Source: Thermoplasmata archaeon UBA61 (lineage in GTDB: Archaea > Thermoplasmatota > Thermoplasmata > Lutacidiplasmatales > UBA184). From it: a stretch of 64,000 nt of DNA. This document shows positions 32,899 to 43,200 of the stretch, piece by piece. The translations under genes were made by a program, and so were the position numbers. The DNA is taken from assembly GCA_002503985.1 (NCBI GenBank), contig DASW01000003.1, positions 62,001 to 126,000 of the forward strand. The letters are read 5' to 3'. The notes below the pieces were generated by a model. It ran no database searches, was not told the origin of the DNA, and saw only the letters and a list, made by a program, of their open reading frames with translations. Numbering within the stretch: position 1 is the first letter of the stretch; each line of letters begins with the position of its first letter.

Positions 32899-34143
32899 GT
32901 GGACGAGGTCGACGTCCTTGTGGTGGGTGCGGGGCCCGCAGGGTCCACGGCGGCCGCGCGGCTCGCGAAGGCCGGGCACTCGGTCCAGGTGGTCGAGGAG
33001 CACCCGAAGGTCGGGTACCCGGTCCAATGCGCGGGTCTCGTGTCCCAGCGGGTCCTCGACCTCGCGGGCTCGGACTCGATGGTCCGTGCGTCGGTCCGGG
33101 GGGCGAGCGTCTTCGGCCCTTCGCTCGAGTCGATCACGTTCCGCGCGGAGACCCCGAAAGCCTTCGTCATCGACCGGGCCGGGCTCGACATCTACCTCGC
33201 GGACCGGGCCCGCGGGGCCGGGGCTGAGGTCCGGACCTCGACTCGGTTCGATGCGGTCGAGGAAGAGTCTGGGGACCGACTCACGGTCCACCTGCGCGGT
33301 CCGGAGGGCGCTCTGGAAGAGGTCCGCGCGAGGTTGGTCATTGGCGCGGACGGGGTGGCGAGCGCGGTCGCCCGGGCCTTCCGTCTCCGCCGTCCGGTCG
33401 AGGTCTTGCCCGCGTTCGAAGCGGAATTCCCCGAGAGTCCCGGGGACCCTGACACGGTCGAGGTCTACCTGGGCCGCAAGCTCGCCCCGGGTCTCTTCGG
33501 CTGGTGGATCCCGGACGGTAGCGGCGGGGCCCGGATAGGCGTCGCCGCAGACGCCGACGGGACCCCCGCGCGACGCTATTTCGACCACCTGCTCGTTTCG
33601 CTCGAGCGTCGGTTCGGTAGGCGCCTAGGCCCCCCCACCTCGTACGTGGTCTCGGGGATCCCTATCGGTACGCTGCCTCGGACCCACGCGCGCCGCGCTC
33701 TTCTCGTCGGGGACGCCGCGGCCCAGGTGAAGCCGCTCTCAGGGGGAGGCATCTTCACGGGCATGCGGTGCGCGGAGATCGCGGCGGACGTTGCGACACA
33801 GGCGCTTTCGAAGGGTGACCTTTCCGAGCGGGCTCTTGCGGAGTACGACCGACGTTGGCGGGCGGAGCTCGGAGAGGAGTTCCGGCGCGCGCTCTACCTA
33901 CGACGCCTGTTCACTCGGCTCTCGGACGACGAGCTCGACCGGGTCGTCCACTCTCTCAAAGGAGCGCACCTCGCCGCCACGATCGTCGCGTTCGGGGACA
34001 TCGATTTCCCGACGCACGTGGTCCGCGAACTGCTGAAGGAATCGCCCGGTCTCGTTCGACTGCTCCCGAAAGCGGTCGGTGCCTGGGTCTCCTCGAGCCC
34101 TTACCGGGCGCCGGAGCTCGATTTCGCGTCCCGACGGAAGTAG
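32899..34143 (+). CDS. Digeranylgeranylglycerophospholipid reductase family (geranylgeranyl reductase)
   Basis: A 414-residue flavoprotein that saturates the geranylgeranyl chains of archaeal membrane lipids. The FAD Rossmann motif VVGAGPAGSTAAARLA is near the N-terminus, followed by the family motif YPVQCAGLVS with its conserved cysteine. The second FAD motif, LLVGDAAAQVKPLSGGG, lies near residue 270. The start is GTG at 32899, with GGTGGGAAC just before it. The 3' end overlaps the convergent surface-protein gene by 43 bases. Related enzymes act in chlorophyll synthesis, but the lipid role is the default in archaea. Confidence 0.9.
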   Translation: MDEVDVLVVGAGPAGSTAAARLAKAGHSVQVVEEHPKVGYPVQCAGLVSQRVLDLAGSDSMVRASVRGASVFGPSLESITFRAETPKAFVIDRAGLDIYLADRARGAGAEVRTSTRFDAVEEESGDRLTVHLRGPEGALEEVRARLVIGADGVASAVARAFRLRRPVEVLPAFEAEFPESPGDPDTVEVYLGRKLAPGLFGWWIPDGSGGARIGVAADADGTPARRYFDHLLVSLERRFGRRLGPPTSYVVSGIPIGTLPRTHARRALLVGDAAAQVKPLSGGGIFTGMRCAEIAADVATQALSKGDLSERALAEYDRRWRAELGEEFRRALYLRRLFTRLSDDELDRVVHSLKGAHLAATIVAFGDIDFPTHVVRELLKESPGLVRLLPKAVGAWVSSSPYRAPELDFASRRK

Positions 34144-34856
34144 ACCCACGCTCCGGCTCCCACGAGGACGAGCGCCGCTCCCAGGATCAGCCCGAGCGCC
34201 CAGTCCCAGTTGGACGACGTCACCTGGACCGCCGTCTCCGCGGTCACCCCCGACACGCCGAGGACCGTCAGGTTGAGGGTCAGGCTCCCGTTCGGGAGCT
34301 CGGTAGCGGCCGCCCAGAGGCGCGCCGTGAACCAGCCTCGGGACTCGAGCCGATAGACCGTCCCGTTCGCCAGGAAGGAAAGCGACGTTCGGACCGCGTA
34401 GGTGCCGGCCGACGTGCTCGCCGTGGTGGCAACGTCCACCGAACCGTCCACATGGGTTCCGGGGGTCAGCGAAGGGAGCGAGAGATTGGCAAAGGCCCCC
34501 GAGGTCGTGGGGGTGACCAGGACCGGGGCTCCGGCGCTCGAAACGGACGAGGACGCGTTGCCCGGGAACGCGTTGAACGCGTAGACGTCCAGCGTGAGGG
34601 TCACGGCGGACATCGGAGCGAACGATGCGGGGTCCGCGACCTGAAAGGTCAGCGTGCCCGAGCTCCCCGGCGCGAGATCCGGGGCCGATAGGTTGGAGAG
34701 GAACGTTCCGTCGAACGCCAGCGGAAGAGAAGGGTATCCGGCCGCCTCGGCCGGGAAACCCACGGCGGTCAGCGCGACCAACGCGAGCGCGACCGCGAGC
34801 ACGGTCCGGGCGAGGGGGTGCCCCGTGCTTCCCGGTTCACTCACCCGCTTCCTCAT
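34101..34856 (-). CDS. Membrane-anchored extracellular protein
   Basis: A 251-residue protein with a signal peptide (residues 1-39, ALALVALTAVGFPAEAA core), an extracellular part of two beta-sandwich-like stretches rich in Ser, Thr and Ala with several N-x-S/T sites, and a C-terminal helix (about 218-238) followed by YFRRDAK. LDVYAFNAFPGN and TSLSFLANGTVYRL show the alternating strand pattern. No family is recognised. The last 43 bases overlap the end of the convergent reductase gene. Confidence 0.68.
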   Translation of the reverse strand: MRKRVSEPGSTGHPLARTVLAVALALVALTAVGFPAEAAGYPSLPLAFDGTFLSNLSAPDLAPGSSGTLTFQVADPASFAPMSAVTLTLDVYAFNAFPGNASSSVSSAGAPVLVTPTTSGAFANLSLPSLTPGTHVDGSVDVATTASTSAGTYAVRTSLSFLANGTVYRLESRGWFTARLWAAATELPNGSLTLNLTVLGVSGVTAETAVQVTSSNWDWALGLILGAALVLVGAGAWVYFRRDAKSSSGAR

Positions 34857-35097
34857 CCCAGTGGACCACCCCCGATGGGGGACCGGGTCGACCGCTCTGC
34901 GTAGGACGTTGACGAGGTATTTGTGTTCGACCTCCGCAGGTCAGTACGCCGAGCTTCCGCCTCATGCATCGCTCTCGTGGCGACGCGGCACGGACCCGTG
35001 CGTCGCGTGGAATCCGCTCGCGCGCCCCCGCCGGTCCTACCCGCGTATCCCCGGTGGGCGGGCAAGGGTTAATGGGAGAGCCTCGTTCCGCGCCTCC
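34857..35097. other. Divergent intergenic region
   Basis: These 241 bases separate the surface-protein gene (-) from the CBS-type enzyme gene (+). A GTTAATG at about 35069 is placed 28 bases before the GTG start at 35098 and is the likely TATA box of that operon. No other gene is supported. Confidence 0.5.
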
Positions 35098-36498
35098 GTG
35101 CCCGCTCGGAACGCCCGGCTGGAGAGCATCCTCGACCTCGTGGGGGACACCCCGCTGGTCCCGCTCCGTAGGGTGACCCAGGGTCTTCCGTACCGCGTCC
35201 TCGCTAAGCTCGAGTACCTCAATCCCGGCGGCTCGGTGAAGGACCGGATCGGGACCGCCATGATCGAGGCGGCCGAGAAGGATGGGCGTCTCAAGCCCGG
35301 CGGGACGATCGTGGAGGCGACCAGCGGCAACACCGGGGTCGGCCTCGCCTTGGTCGCGGCCGTCCGGGGCTACCGGATCGTGATCGTCATCCCCGACAAG
35401 ATGAGCTCCGAGAAGATCCGAATGCTCCGGGCGTACGGTGCCCGGGTCGTCGTGACGCCCGCGGGAGTGCCTCCCGACCACCCGATGAGCCTCTACTCGG
35501 TGGCCCGTCGATTGGCGGCCGAGATCCCGGGGTCCTACTTCCCGAACCAGTACGAGAACGAGGGGAACCCGGAGGCCCACTACCGCACGACCGGGCCCGA
35601 GATCGACGCGGGCGTCCCGGACCAGCTGGGAGCGGTCATCGGCACCGTTGGGACCGGAGGGACGATGAGCGGCATCGGCCGGTACTTCAAGGAGCATCGA
35701 CCGTCCGTCCGCATCGTCGCCGTAGACCCTGCCGGCTCGGTGCTCGGCAACTTCTTCCGGACCCACGAGCTCGGAAAGGCCGTACCGTACCTGGTGGAGG
35801 GGATCGGCGAGGACATGGTCCCGAAATCGATCCACTTCCAGTACCTCGATGAATTCGTCGAGGTCGCGGACCGCGAGTCGTTCCTCATGGCCCGCCGGCT
35901 GGCGAAGGAAGAGGGGTTGTTCGTCGGGGGGTCCTCCGGCTCGGCGGTCGTGGGCGCCATTCGATGGCTCGCCGCGAAGCCGATCCCCGAAGGCAGCACC
36001 GTGGTCGTCCTGCTGCCCGACTCCGGCGACCGCTACCTCTCGAAATTCTACGCGGACGATTGGATGCGAGAGCAAGGGTTCCTCGACGTGACCGCGACCG
36101 CCCGGGACCTGCTGGCCCGCAAGTCCGGGATCCCGGCGCTCGTTTCGGTCGAGCCGACGATGCCGGTTCGCGACGCTCTCGAGCTCCTCCGCCGCCACGG
36201 TATATCGGCGGCTCCCATCCTCTCCGGAACGAACAACATCGGGCGGGTCGAGGAGGATGATCTGATGCGGCGCAGCCTCACGGACGAGACCGTCCTGGAC
36301 CGCTCGGTCCGCCAGATCCCCTCCAAGCCCCTGCCGGAGGTGCCGGTCGATGCCCCGATCGGAGACCTTCTCCGACGCCTGCGCGAGGAGCATACGGTCC
36401 TAGTGCGAGACGGCACGACCGGCGCGGTGATCGGTGTTCTCACTCGACACGACCTCGTCGGGTACCTATCGGAGGAAGGAGACGAACATGCGGTTTAA
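35098..36498 (+). CDS. PLP-dependent cystathionine beta-synthase / cysteine synthase with CBS domain pair
   Basis: A 466-residue enzyme. The first 320 residues are a type II PLP fold with the cofactor lysine K48 in NPGGSVKDR, the SGNTG substrate loop at 76-80 and the GTGGT phosphate-binding loop. The last 130 residues are a pair of CBS domains, which usually bind adenosyl compounds. This architecture is that of cystathionine beta-synthase, which joins serine and homocysteine. Start is GTG at 35098. The next gene is a gamma-lyase and overlaps by 11 bases, so together they can turn homocysteine into cysteine. A cysteine synthase role cannot be excluded. Confidence 0.87.
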   Translation: MPARNARLESILDLVGDTPLVPLRRVTQGLPYRVLAKLEYLNPGGSVKDRIGTAMIEAAEKDGRLKPGGTIVEATSGNTGVGLALVAAVRGYRIVIVIPDKMSSEKIRMLRAYGARVVVTPAGVPPDHPMSLYSVARRLAAEIPGSYFPNQYENEGNPEAHYRTTGPEIDAGVPDQLGAVIGTVGTGGTMSGIGRYFKEHRPSVRIVAVDPAGSVLGNFFRTHELGKAVPYLVEGIGEDMVPKSIHFQYLDEFVEVADRESFLMARRLAKEEGLFVGGSSGSAVVGAIRWLAAKPIPEGSTVVVLLPDSGDRYLSKFYADDWMREQGFLDVTATARDLLARKSGIPALVSVEPTMPVRDALELLRRHGISAAPILSGTNNIGRVEEDDLMRRSLTDETVLDRSVRQIPSKPLPEVPVDAPIGDLLRRLREEHTVLVRDGTTGAVIGVLTRHDLVGYLSEEGDEHAV

Positions 36499-37630
36499 CA
36501 CGAGGCTGATCCATGACGGCCAACCCGCCGACCCCCTCACCGGTGCCGTGAACGTCCCGGTCTACCTGTCGAGCACGTTCCGCCAGGCGGCCCCGAACCG
36601 CAACCAGGGGTACGTCTACGGACGCTCCGGGAACCCGACCCGCGCGGTCCTGGAAGCCACGCTCGCGAAGCTCGAGGGCGGCTCCACCGGTCTCGCCTTC
36701 GCCTCCGGTCTCGGGGCGCTCACGACGCTCCTCGAGTCGTTCCCGAGCGGCAGTCGGGTCGTTTCCGTGGACGACGTCTACGGCGGCACCTGGCGGTTGC
36801 TCGAGCATCATCGTCGGCAGTTCGGCCTCCGGGTCGAGTACGTCGACATGACGGACCTTTCTCGGGTCCGGGCCGCGCTCGCCGAACCCGCCGACCTCGT
36901 CTACCTGGAAACCCCCACGAACCCGCTCCTCAAGCTGGTCGACATCGCGGGCGCGGTCCGACTGGCCCGTCGGGCTCACGCGCTCGCCGTGGTGGACAAC
37001 ACCTTCGCGACCCCCGCCCTCCAGCACCCTATCGACCTGGGCGCGGACATCGTCCTCCACTCCACTACGAAGTATCTGGGCGGTCACTCCGACATCATCG
37101 GTGGCGCCCTGGTGATCAAGGACCCGAAGGCCGGCGAGCGGTTCACGTGGCTCCAGAACGCCGTCGGCGCGATCCCGAGCCCGTTCGATTGCTTCCTCGT
37201 CCTTCGGGGGATCCACACGCTCGGGGTCCGCATGCGGGCCCACGGCGAGAGCGCCCTCGCGGTGGCGGAAGCGCTCTCGGGCCACCGCCGCGTCCGAAGG
37301 GTCCTCTACCCCGGCCTCCGCTCGCACCCCCAGCACGCCCTGGCCCGGCGGCAGATGAGCGGGTTCGGCGGAATGGTCAGCGTCGAGCTCGAGGGCGGTC
37401 GCCGGGCCGCGCTCCGGTTCCTGAAAGGCCTCACGGTCTTCACGCTCGCCGAAAGCTTGGGCGGCGTGGAGTCGCTGGTCGACCACCCGGCCACGATGAC
37501 GCACGCCAGCGTACCGCGCCGGGAGCGAGAGGCGCACGGCGTGACGGACGGCCTCGTCCGCCTTTCCTGCGGGATCGAGGACCCGAGCGACCTCGCGGAC
37601 GACGTGATGCGCGCACTGAAGGGGATCTAG
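36488..37630 (+). CDS. Cystathionine gamma-lyase / gamma-synthase family
   Basis: A 380-residue fold type I PLP enzyme. The internal aldimine lysine is K195 in STTKYLGGHSD. The family motifs YGRSGNPTRAVLE and VYLETPTNP are intact, and the tail carries RLSCGIED. The ATG at 36488 has GGAGGAAGGAG just upstream, inside the preceding gene. Following a CBS-type enzyme, cleavage of cystathionine to cysteine, ammonia and 2-oxobutyrate is most likely. The sequence alone does not separate lyase from synthase. CysS follows with a two-base gap, so the operon makes cysteine and charges it. Confidence 0.88.
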   Translation: MRFNTRLIHDGQPADPLTGAVNVPVYLSSTFRQAAPNRNQGYVYGRSGNPTRAVLEATLAKLEGGSTGLAFASGLGALTTLLESFPSGSRVVSVDDVYGGTWRLLEHHRRQFGLRVEYVDMTDLSRVRAALAEPADLVYLETPTNPLLKLVDIAGAVRLARRAHALAVVDNTFATPALQHPIDLGADIVLHSTTKYLGGHSDIIGGALVIKDPKAGERFTWLQNAVGAIPSPFDCFLVLRGIHTLGVRMRAHGESALAVAEALSGHRRVRRVLYPGLRSHPQHALARRQMSGFGGMVSVELEGGRRAALRFLKGLTVFTLAESLGGVESLVDHPATMTHASVPRREREAHGVTDGLVRLSCGIEDPSDLADDVMRALKGI

Positions 37631-37632
37631 TC

Positions 37633-39075
37633 GTGCGGCGATTCACCGTCTACGACTCCCGGACGCGCGAGACCCGCGTCTTCGCGCCGCTCTCGCCCCC
37701 CCGGGTCGGGCTCTATGTCTGCGGCCTCACGCCGTACGCCCCGGCTCACGTCGGGCACGGGCGGACGATGACGTTCTTCGACGTGGTCGCGCGGGCGCTG
37801 CGCCGATGGGGCTACCGGGTCTTCTACGTGCAGAACGTCACGAACCTCGACGACCATCTCATCGCTCGGGCGAGCGAGGACGGGGTCGATCCGCTCGCGC
37901 TCGCGGACCGCCACTTCCAGGACTTCCGCCGGTCGATGGATACTCTGGGGAACCGGTCGGTCAACCACTATCCGTTCGCGACCGACTACGTTCCCGAGAT
38001 ACTGGCGCAGATCCGTCAGCTCGTGGAGAAGGGCTACGCGTACGTCGCGGACGACGGTTCCGTGTACTTCTCCGTCGCGAAGTTCCCCGAGTACGGGAAG
38101 CTCTCGGGCCAGAAGCTCGAGGCACTGAAGCCCGGGGCCCGGCTCGAGCTCGACGAGCGCAAGCGCGCCCCGGAGGACTTCGTCATCTGGAAGGCGACGA
38201 CCCCGGGCGAACCGAGCTGGGAGAGCCCGTGGGGACCCGGTCGCCCCGGCTGGCACATCGAGGACACGGCGATGATCTTTCGGCTCCTCGGCGAACGCTG
38301 CGACCTCCACGGCGCGGCGGTCGACCTGATCTTCCCGCACCACGAGGCCGAGGTCGCCCTCGCCGAAGCGGCCAGCGGCGTCGCGCCGTTCGCGAACTAT
38401 TGGATGCACGGCGGGCTCCTCCTCATGGAGGAGGAGAAGATGTCGAAATCGCTCGGGAACGTCGCCTTGCTCGACGACGCGATCGAGCGGGTCGGCCCCG
38501 GCCCCCTTCGCCTCTACTACCTAAACGCGCAATACCGCAGCCCGCTCGTCTTCCAAGCGGGCAAGAGCCTCGAGGAGGCCCGCGAGGCCTACTCGCGCCT
38601 CACGGTCGTCTACGACCGGATCTCCGAGCTCCTGGAGCGGGACGGGCCCGAACGGCCGGGCGCGGAGCTCCCCGAAGCGCTCGGGGATGCAGCCGAGCAG
38701 CTGGTCGAACGCCTCGACACGACCCTCGCGGACGACTTCAACACCCGCGAGGCGATCGCCCTCCTCTTCGGTTGGACCCGTCGTCTCGCCGAGGAGCTAC
38801 CCCGGCTCGAAGGGTACTCGGGAAGCGCCCTCGAGGAGCTCGCCCAGCCCTATCGGTGGGGCGAGGAGGTCCTCGGCCTGTTCGTTCGCGCCCCCACGGG
38901 CCCCACCGGGGCGTGGGCCGCGATCGTCCCGGTGGCCCTGGCCGCACGGGCGCGCGCGCGCGCGCGCGGCGACTACGCGGAAGCCGACCGGATCCGGGAT
39001 GAGCTCCGAGCCGCGGGGGTCGAGCTCGAGGACGACTCTTCGGGGACCCGCTGGCGGGCGGCTCCGCCCGGGTAG
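37633..39075 (+). CDS. cysS: Cysteinyl-tRNA synthetase
   Basis: A 480-residue class I synthetase. The HIGH-like motif is HVGH at 39-42, next to zinc ligand C30 in YVCGLTPYAPAH. The KMSKS loop is at 269-273. Further zinc ligands appear in the conserved GERCDLHGAAVDLIFPHHE region. The C-terminal anticodon-binding part is complete, including ADRIRDELRAAG. A 19-base run of alternating GC (38950-38968) codes for alternating Ala-Arg there. The GTG start at 37633 is two bases after the stop of the gamma-lyase. Confidence 0.97.
   Translation: MRRFTVYDSRTRETRVFAPLSPPRVGLYVCGLTPYAPAHVGHGRTMTFFDVVARALRRWGYRVFYVQNVTNLDDHLIARASEDGVDPLALADRHFQDFRRSMDTLGNRSVNHYPFATDYVPEILAQIRQLVEKGYAYVADDGSVYFSVAKFPEYGKLSGQKLEALKPGARLELDERKRAPEDFVIWKATTPGEPSWESPWGPGRPGWHIEDTAMIFRLLGERCDLHGAAVDLIFPHHEAEVALAEAASGVAPFANYWMHGGLLLMEEEKMSKSLGNVALLDDAIERVGPGPLRLYYLNAQYRSPLVFQAGKSLEEAREAYSRLTVVYDRISELLERDGPERPGAELPEALGDAAEQLVERLDTTLADDFNTREAIALLFGWTRRLAEELPRLEGYSGSALEELAQPYRWGEEVLGLFVRAPTGPTGAWAAIVPVALAARARARARGDYAEADRIRDELRAAGVELEDDSSGTRWRAAPPG
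38950..38968. repeat. Alternating GC dinucleotide run inside cysS
   Basis: Nineteen bases of strictly alternating G and C code for an Ala-Arg alternation in the CysS C-terminal domain. Such runs can form Z-DNA and are prone to slippage, yet the frame is intact. Confidence 0.9.
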
Positions 39076-39081
39076 GATGCC

Positions 39082-40122
39082 ATGCGGGGGTTCGGGTTCG
39101 CCGCCCACGGCGGGTTCGAACGGCTCGCGTACGTCGAGGTCCCCGAACCGAAACCCGGACCGGACGAGGTCCGCGTTCGGATCCGAGCTGCCGCGTTCAA
39201 CCGGCTCGACCGGTTCACTCTCGAAGGGATCCCCGGGGTCTCCGTGACCCTGCCGCACGTCCTCGGGTCGGACGGCGCGGGGACCGTGGACCAGGTGGGG
39301 ACCGACGTCCATGACCTCCGGGTCGGAACGAAGGTTCTCCTCAATCCTGGGATGTGGGACGCGACCTGCCCGGCCTGCCTCGCGGGCAAAGAGGCCCTCT
39401 GCCGGAACTACCGGATCTTGGGCGAGCACATCCAGGGGACCGTCACGACCTACACGGTCGTCCCGCGACGCAATGTGTACCCTCTGCCCGAGCGGATGTC
39501 GTTCACGGAAGGGGCCGCCGCCCCTCTCGTGTTCCTGACCGCCTGGCGGGCCCTGAAGACGGTCGGCGAGGTCTGTCCGGGCGAGCGCGTAGCGGTGGTC
39601 GGCGCGGGGGGAGGCATCCCCACCGCGGCCGTGCAGGTCGCGAAGCTCCTCGGCGCGCACGTCGCGGTGGTCTCACGGTCCGCGTCCAAGGAGGCGAAGG
39701 TACGCGCCCTCGGGGCCGACGCCTTCCTTCCGTTCTCGGACGAGCGACCGCTCGACCGGGCCCTGTGGGAGTGGAGCGAAAAGAACGGCGTCGATGTCGT
39801 CCTGGATTCGGTAGGCGCCCCCACGCTCCCCCGGGCGGTCCGGTCGCTCGCACGGGCGGGCCGGGTCGTCGTGATCGGGGCGAGCGCGGGACCGAAAGTG
39901 GAGCTGGACGTGCGGACCTTGTTCTGGCGACAGGCCTCCGTCCGCGGTAGCACGATGTCGTCGCGCGGGGAGTTCGAGGAGGTCCTCGCCCACCTCGCTT
40001 CCGGAAGGTTGCGCGCGGTCGTGGACTCGGCCCTCCCGTTCGAGCAGGCGGCCGATGCGTTCCGCCGGTTCGACGCCCCGGACCTGTTCGGAAAGCTCGT
40101 GGTTCAGGGCCCGACGAGCTGA
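39082..40122 (+). CDS. Medium-chain (MDR) zinc-type alcohol dehydrogenase-like oxidoreductase
   Basis: A 346-residue MDR protein. The GroES-like half has HVLGSDGAGTV and a structural zinc segment CPACLAGKEALC that has only three of the usual four cysteines. The catalytic zinc cysteine is replaced by Asn in AAAFNRLDRF, as in quinone oxidoreductases. The NAD(P) motif is VVGAGGGIPTAAVQVAK. It therefore may act without catalytic zinc. It starts six bases after cysS and belongs to the same transcript, but a role in cysteine metabolism is not evident. Confidence 0.87.
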   Translation: MRGFGFAAHGGFERLAYVEVPEPKPGPDEVRVRIRAAAFNRLDRFTLEGIPGVSVTLPHVLGSDGAGTVDQVGTDVHDLRVGTKVLLNPGMWDATCPACLAGKEALCRNYRILGEHIQGTVTTYTVVPRRNVYPLPERMSFTEGAAAPLVFLTAWRALKTVGEVCPGERVAVVGAGGGIPTAAVQVAKLLGAHVAVVSRSASKEAKVRALGADAFLPFSDERPLDRALWEWSEKNGVDVVLDSVGAPTLPRAVRSLARAGRVVVIGASAGPKVELDVRTLFWRQASVRGSTMSSRGEFEEVLAHLASGRLRAVVDSALPFEQAADAFRRFDAPDLFGKLVVQGPTS

Positions 40123-40184
40123 CCGTTCTGGACCCCCCCGCTTCGAGGGAAAAAGGTCGTGGTCTCCGGCGAGCGAAGGCACTG

Positions 40185-40191
40185 TTAAATA
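40185..40191 (+). promoter_or_regulatory. TATA box for the 1243-residue surface protein
   Basis: TTAAATA lies 25 bases before the GTG at 40216, indicating a leaderless transcript and fixing the start. Confidence 0.7.
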
Positions 40192-40215
40192 CCAGAACTC
40201 GGCCTTTCTTCGGTC

Positions 40216-43200
40216 GTGAGCCCTATATTGCGAGCTCCCGCGCGAGCCGGGAGTTACGGGCGTGGCGGTCGCGGATTGATTTCGGTGGGGGTCTCCGTTC
40301 TCATCGTCCTCCTGGTGATCGTAGGGGGCCTGAGCGCTCTCACGAGCGTTCCTCGGCCGACGGCCTCGTCCGGAGGTTCGCCGCCAGCCCTCACGACCGC
40401 CGCGACGGTCGTGCATGGGAACCTCATCGTCCCGACCGGAACTACGTTTGTGATTCAACCCACAGCGGGGAACCACCTGTACTACCAGGGCGGGTACATC
40501 CTCGTCGAGAAGGGGGGAAAACTCGTCGTTCTGAACGTCACGCTTTCGTTCGTGCAGTATGTCTCCGACACAGGCACGGCCCAGGCGCGCCTTTCTCACA
40601 TCTACCCCTTCTTCGACCAGGGGACCGTTAACTTCTACAACTCCACCCTGACCACCGACACCCAGGTCATCAACGCCTACACGAAGCTCTACGTCAACGT
40701 CACTGGCTCGATGACCGCCTGGAACACTACCTTCGCGTTCCCCGGGTGGGTCAGCGTCTACGGGGCTTCGGCCGACCTCACTCTGAACGACTCTCGGGTG
40801 ACGGGGAACCCCGCGATCGGTGCCCTCACGGAACCGGCCCCCATCCTGGGGGATACCTTGTACGCGCCCTCGATCGTGGTGAACGGGGGCGCGCAGCTCA
40901 ATGCGTTCGGCTCCGTCATCAACAATACTTACGCGGACAACACCCTGACGTACGGCCACCCCGGGCTGGTGCTCGGCCGCAACGCCACCGTCCTCAACGA
41001 CGGCCAGAACTACTTCGGCAACCTATCGAACAACAACGGCTCCGCGACCCTTGCGGAAGACTGGCTCTACCCCAGCGCAAACGTCCAGGCCGGCAACCTG
41101 ATCGTTAACTGGACGAACCCTAACCTCGTTTCCTCGGCGACCATATCGGCCACGGTCTACTACGACGGGGTGGCCTACCCTCTCACTGCCGCCAACGGAG
41201 CCACCTCCTGGGTCCTTGCGGACGGTCAGTCGGGGGTTCTCGACCTTCCACTCTCGTCGAGCCTCCTCCAAAACGTAACCACCGATGGTGTGCTCAACTT
41301 CCTCAACTGGACCGGGAACTTCAGCGCGGGGCCCTCGCTCATCGCGTTCAACCTGCCCGAAGCGTCGGGACCCACGATCGACATCTCGGCCCAGCTCGTG
41401 TTCCTTCCCACCCCGCAGTATGATATGGTGGTCTCGGGCGCCGGGACCCTCCTCAACAGCGTGGACAGCGCGTTCGGGCTGAACTGGAACGCCGTTCCGG
41501 CGAACGCGACCTCCCAGACCCAGCCGTTCCCTTGGAGCTCGAACAAGCTTCTCGTGACCGGCGGCGCCGTGGCGCTGCTGGCCAACGCGACCGTCTCCTC
41601 CCCCATCCCCAAGGTCTTCAGCTATTCCGCGGTGCGCCCGGACGCCACGAGCCAGGCGGTCGTGTATCGCTGGGCTCAGTTCAACGTCACGGGACGCGGG
41701 GGAACCCTCCCGATCCCAGACGCTCAGGTCGCCGCCTACTACGCCTACAACAGCTCCACCAGCCCGATCGCCAACAAGACCGCGAATGCCTTCAACGACC
41801 TCGCGGTGGAAAGCCCCCAGATCTGGGGGTACGTCCAGTACCGGGACGCGGAGCACGGGGTCTCCGCCTACGGACGGTCGAACGTGACAGGCGTTGCCTC
41901 CGTCCTTCTCGCTTCCTCGAACCTTACCGGCGGGACGCTCCCTGATGGGATCTTCATCGGGGACTACCATGTCGGGGTCATCGTCTCCGCGGTCGGGGTC
42001 GGAAGCCACTGGCTCAACTGGTCGGTCAGCCCGTACCCCTATGGTGTCGCGCAGGCGCCGCCCACCGTCGCGAGCCCGGATTTCGGGCCGGTGCAGATCT
42101 TCCCGGGGTACTTCGGCGGCGTGAGCATCGAGTCGGCCACGGTCCTGGCCAACGGCATCGCCAGCTCGACCATCAATCTCGGTCAGATCCTCGGCGTCAA
42201 TTTGGTGCTCGAGGACATCGGCACGGCGCCGGTCACACAGGTGGCGGGCGACCTGTACTACGACGATTCGGGCCTGCCGAGCGCGTTCCTCGCCTCGTAC
42301 CAGAACCCGAACCTCGACCTCACTACGCCCGGCTCGACCGTCACGTTCACGCTCAGCTGGGATGCGACCGCGAACGTCACCGGCCTCCACCCAGCCTTTG
42401 AGCAAAACCTCCCCGTGGCGGTCGACTGGAACTACAACAACCCCCACCTCTCGGGCGGCAACTTGAGTCAGAATGTCTCCGTGACGTTCGAGCCGACGCT
42501 ACTGGGCATCCACTCGGTCACGATACTCGCCAACGGGCTCGCGAGCGCGGACAACGTCTCCCTCGGTCAGACCCTCGGCGTTTCGGTGGTCATCGGGAAC
42601 GTCGGCAACGCCACGATCGCGGCGGTCACGGCTGACCTCTACTACAACACTACCGGCCTGCCGGTAACGCTCCTCGTCGCGTACGAGAACCCGGCGGTCG
42701 ACCTCTCCGCGCCCGGCTCTCTCTTCACGTTCGTCCTGTCGTGGAAGGCCACGGAGAACGTCACCGGCCTCCACGCCTGGTTCGAGCACAATCTCAGTCT
42801 ATACCTCACCTGGAACAACGACAGCAACTCCCGGTGGCTCGGCAACGGCAGCCTCTCCCAGAACGTCACGGTGCACTTCGCTCCGTCCCAGATCCGCTTC
42901 GTCACGTTCTCCCTGCCTCCCACGACGCTCTACCTCGACCAGCCCTACGCGTCCACAGGGAACCTCGAGTACAACGGCACCCAAGCCGCCGCGATCGAGC
43001 TCATCGCCACCCCCGTGGGCGGCGGCCAGCCGGTCGATATCGCGTCCACCACCACCCTGCCGGGGAACTTCTCGATGCCGTGGTTCAACCTCACGAACCT
43101 ACTCGCTCCGGGAACGACCTACAACCTGACGGCGGTGGCCAGTTACAACGGTCGCGTGGCCCATGACACACTGCTCGGAACGTACTCGGTCCCGCCCACC

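Noticed and set aside
34837..36393. 518-residue minus-strand frame opposite the CBS-type enzyme
   Set aside because: It is a shadow of the PLP enzyme frame, with no domain or start signal.
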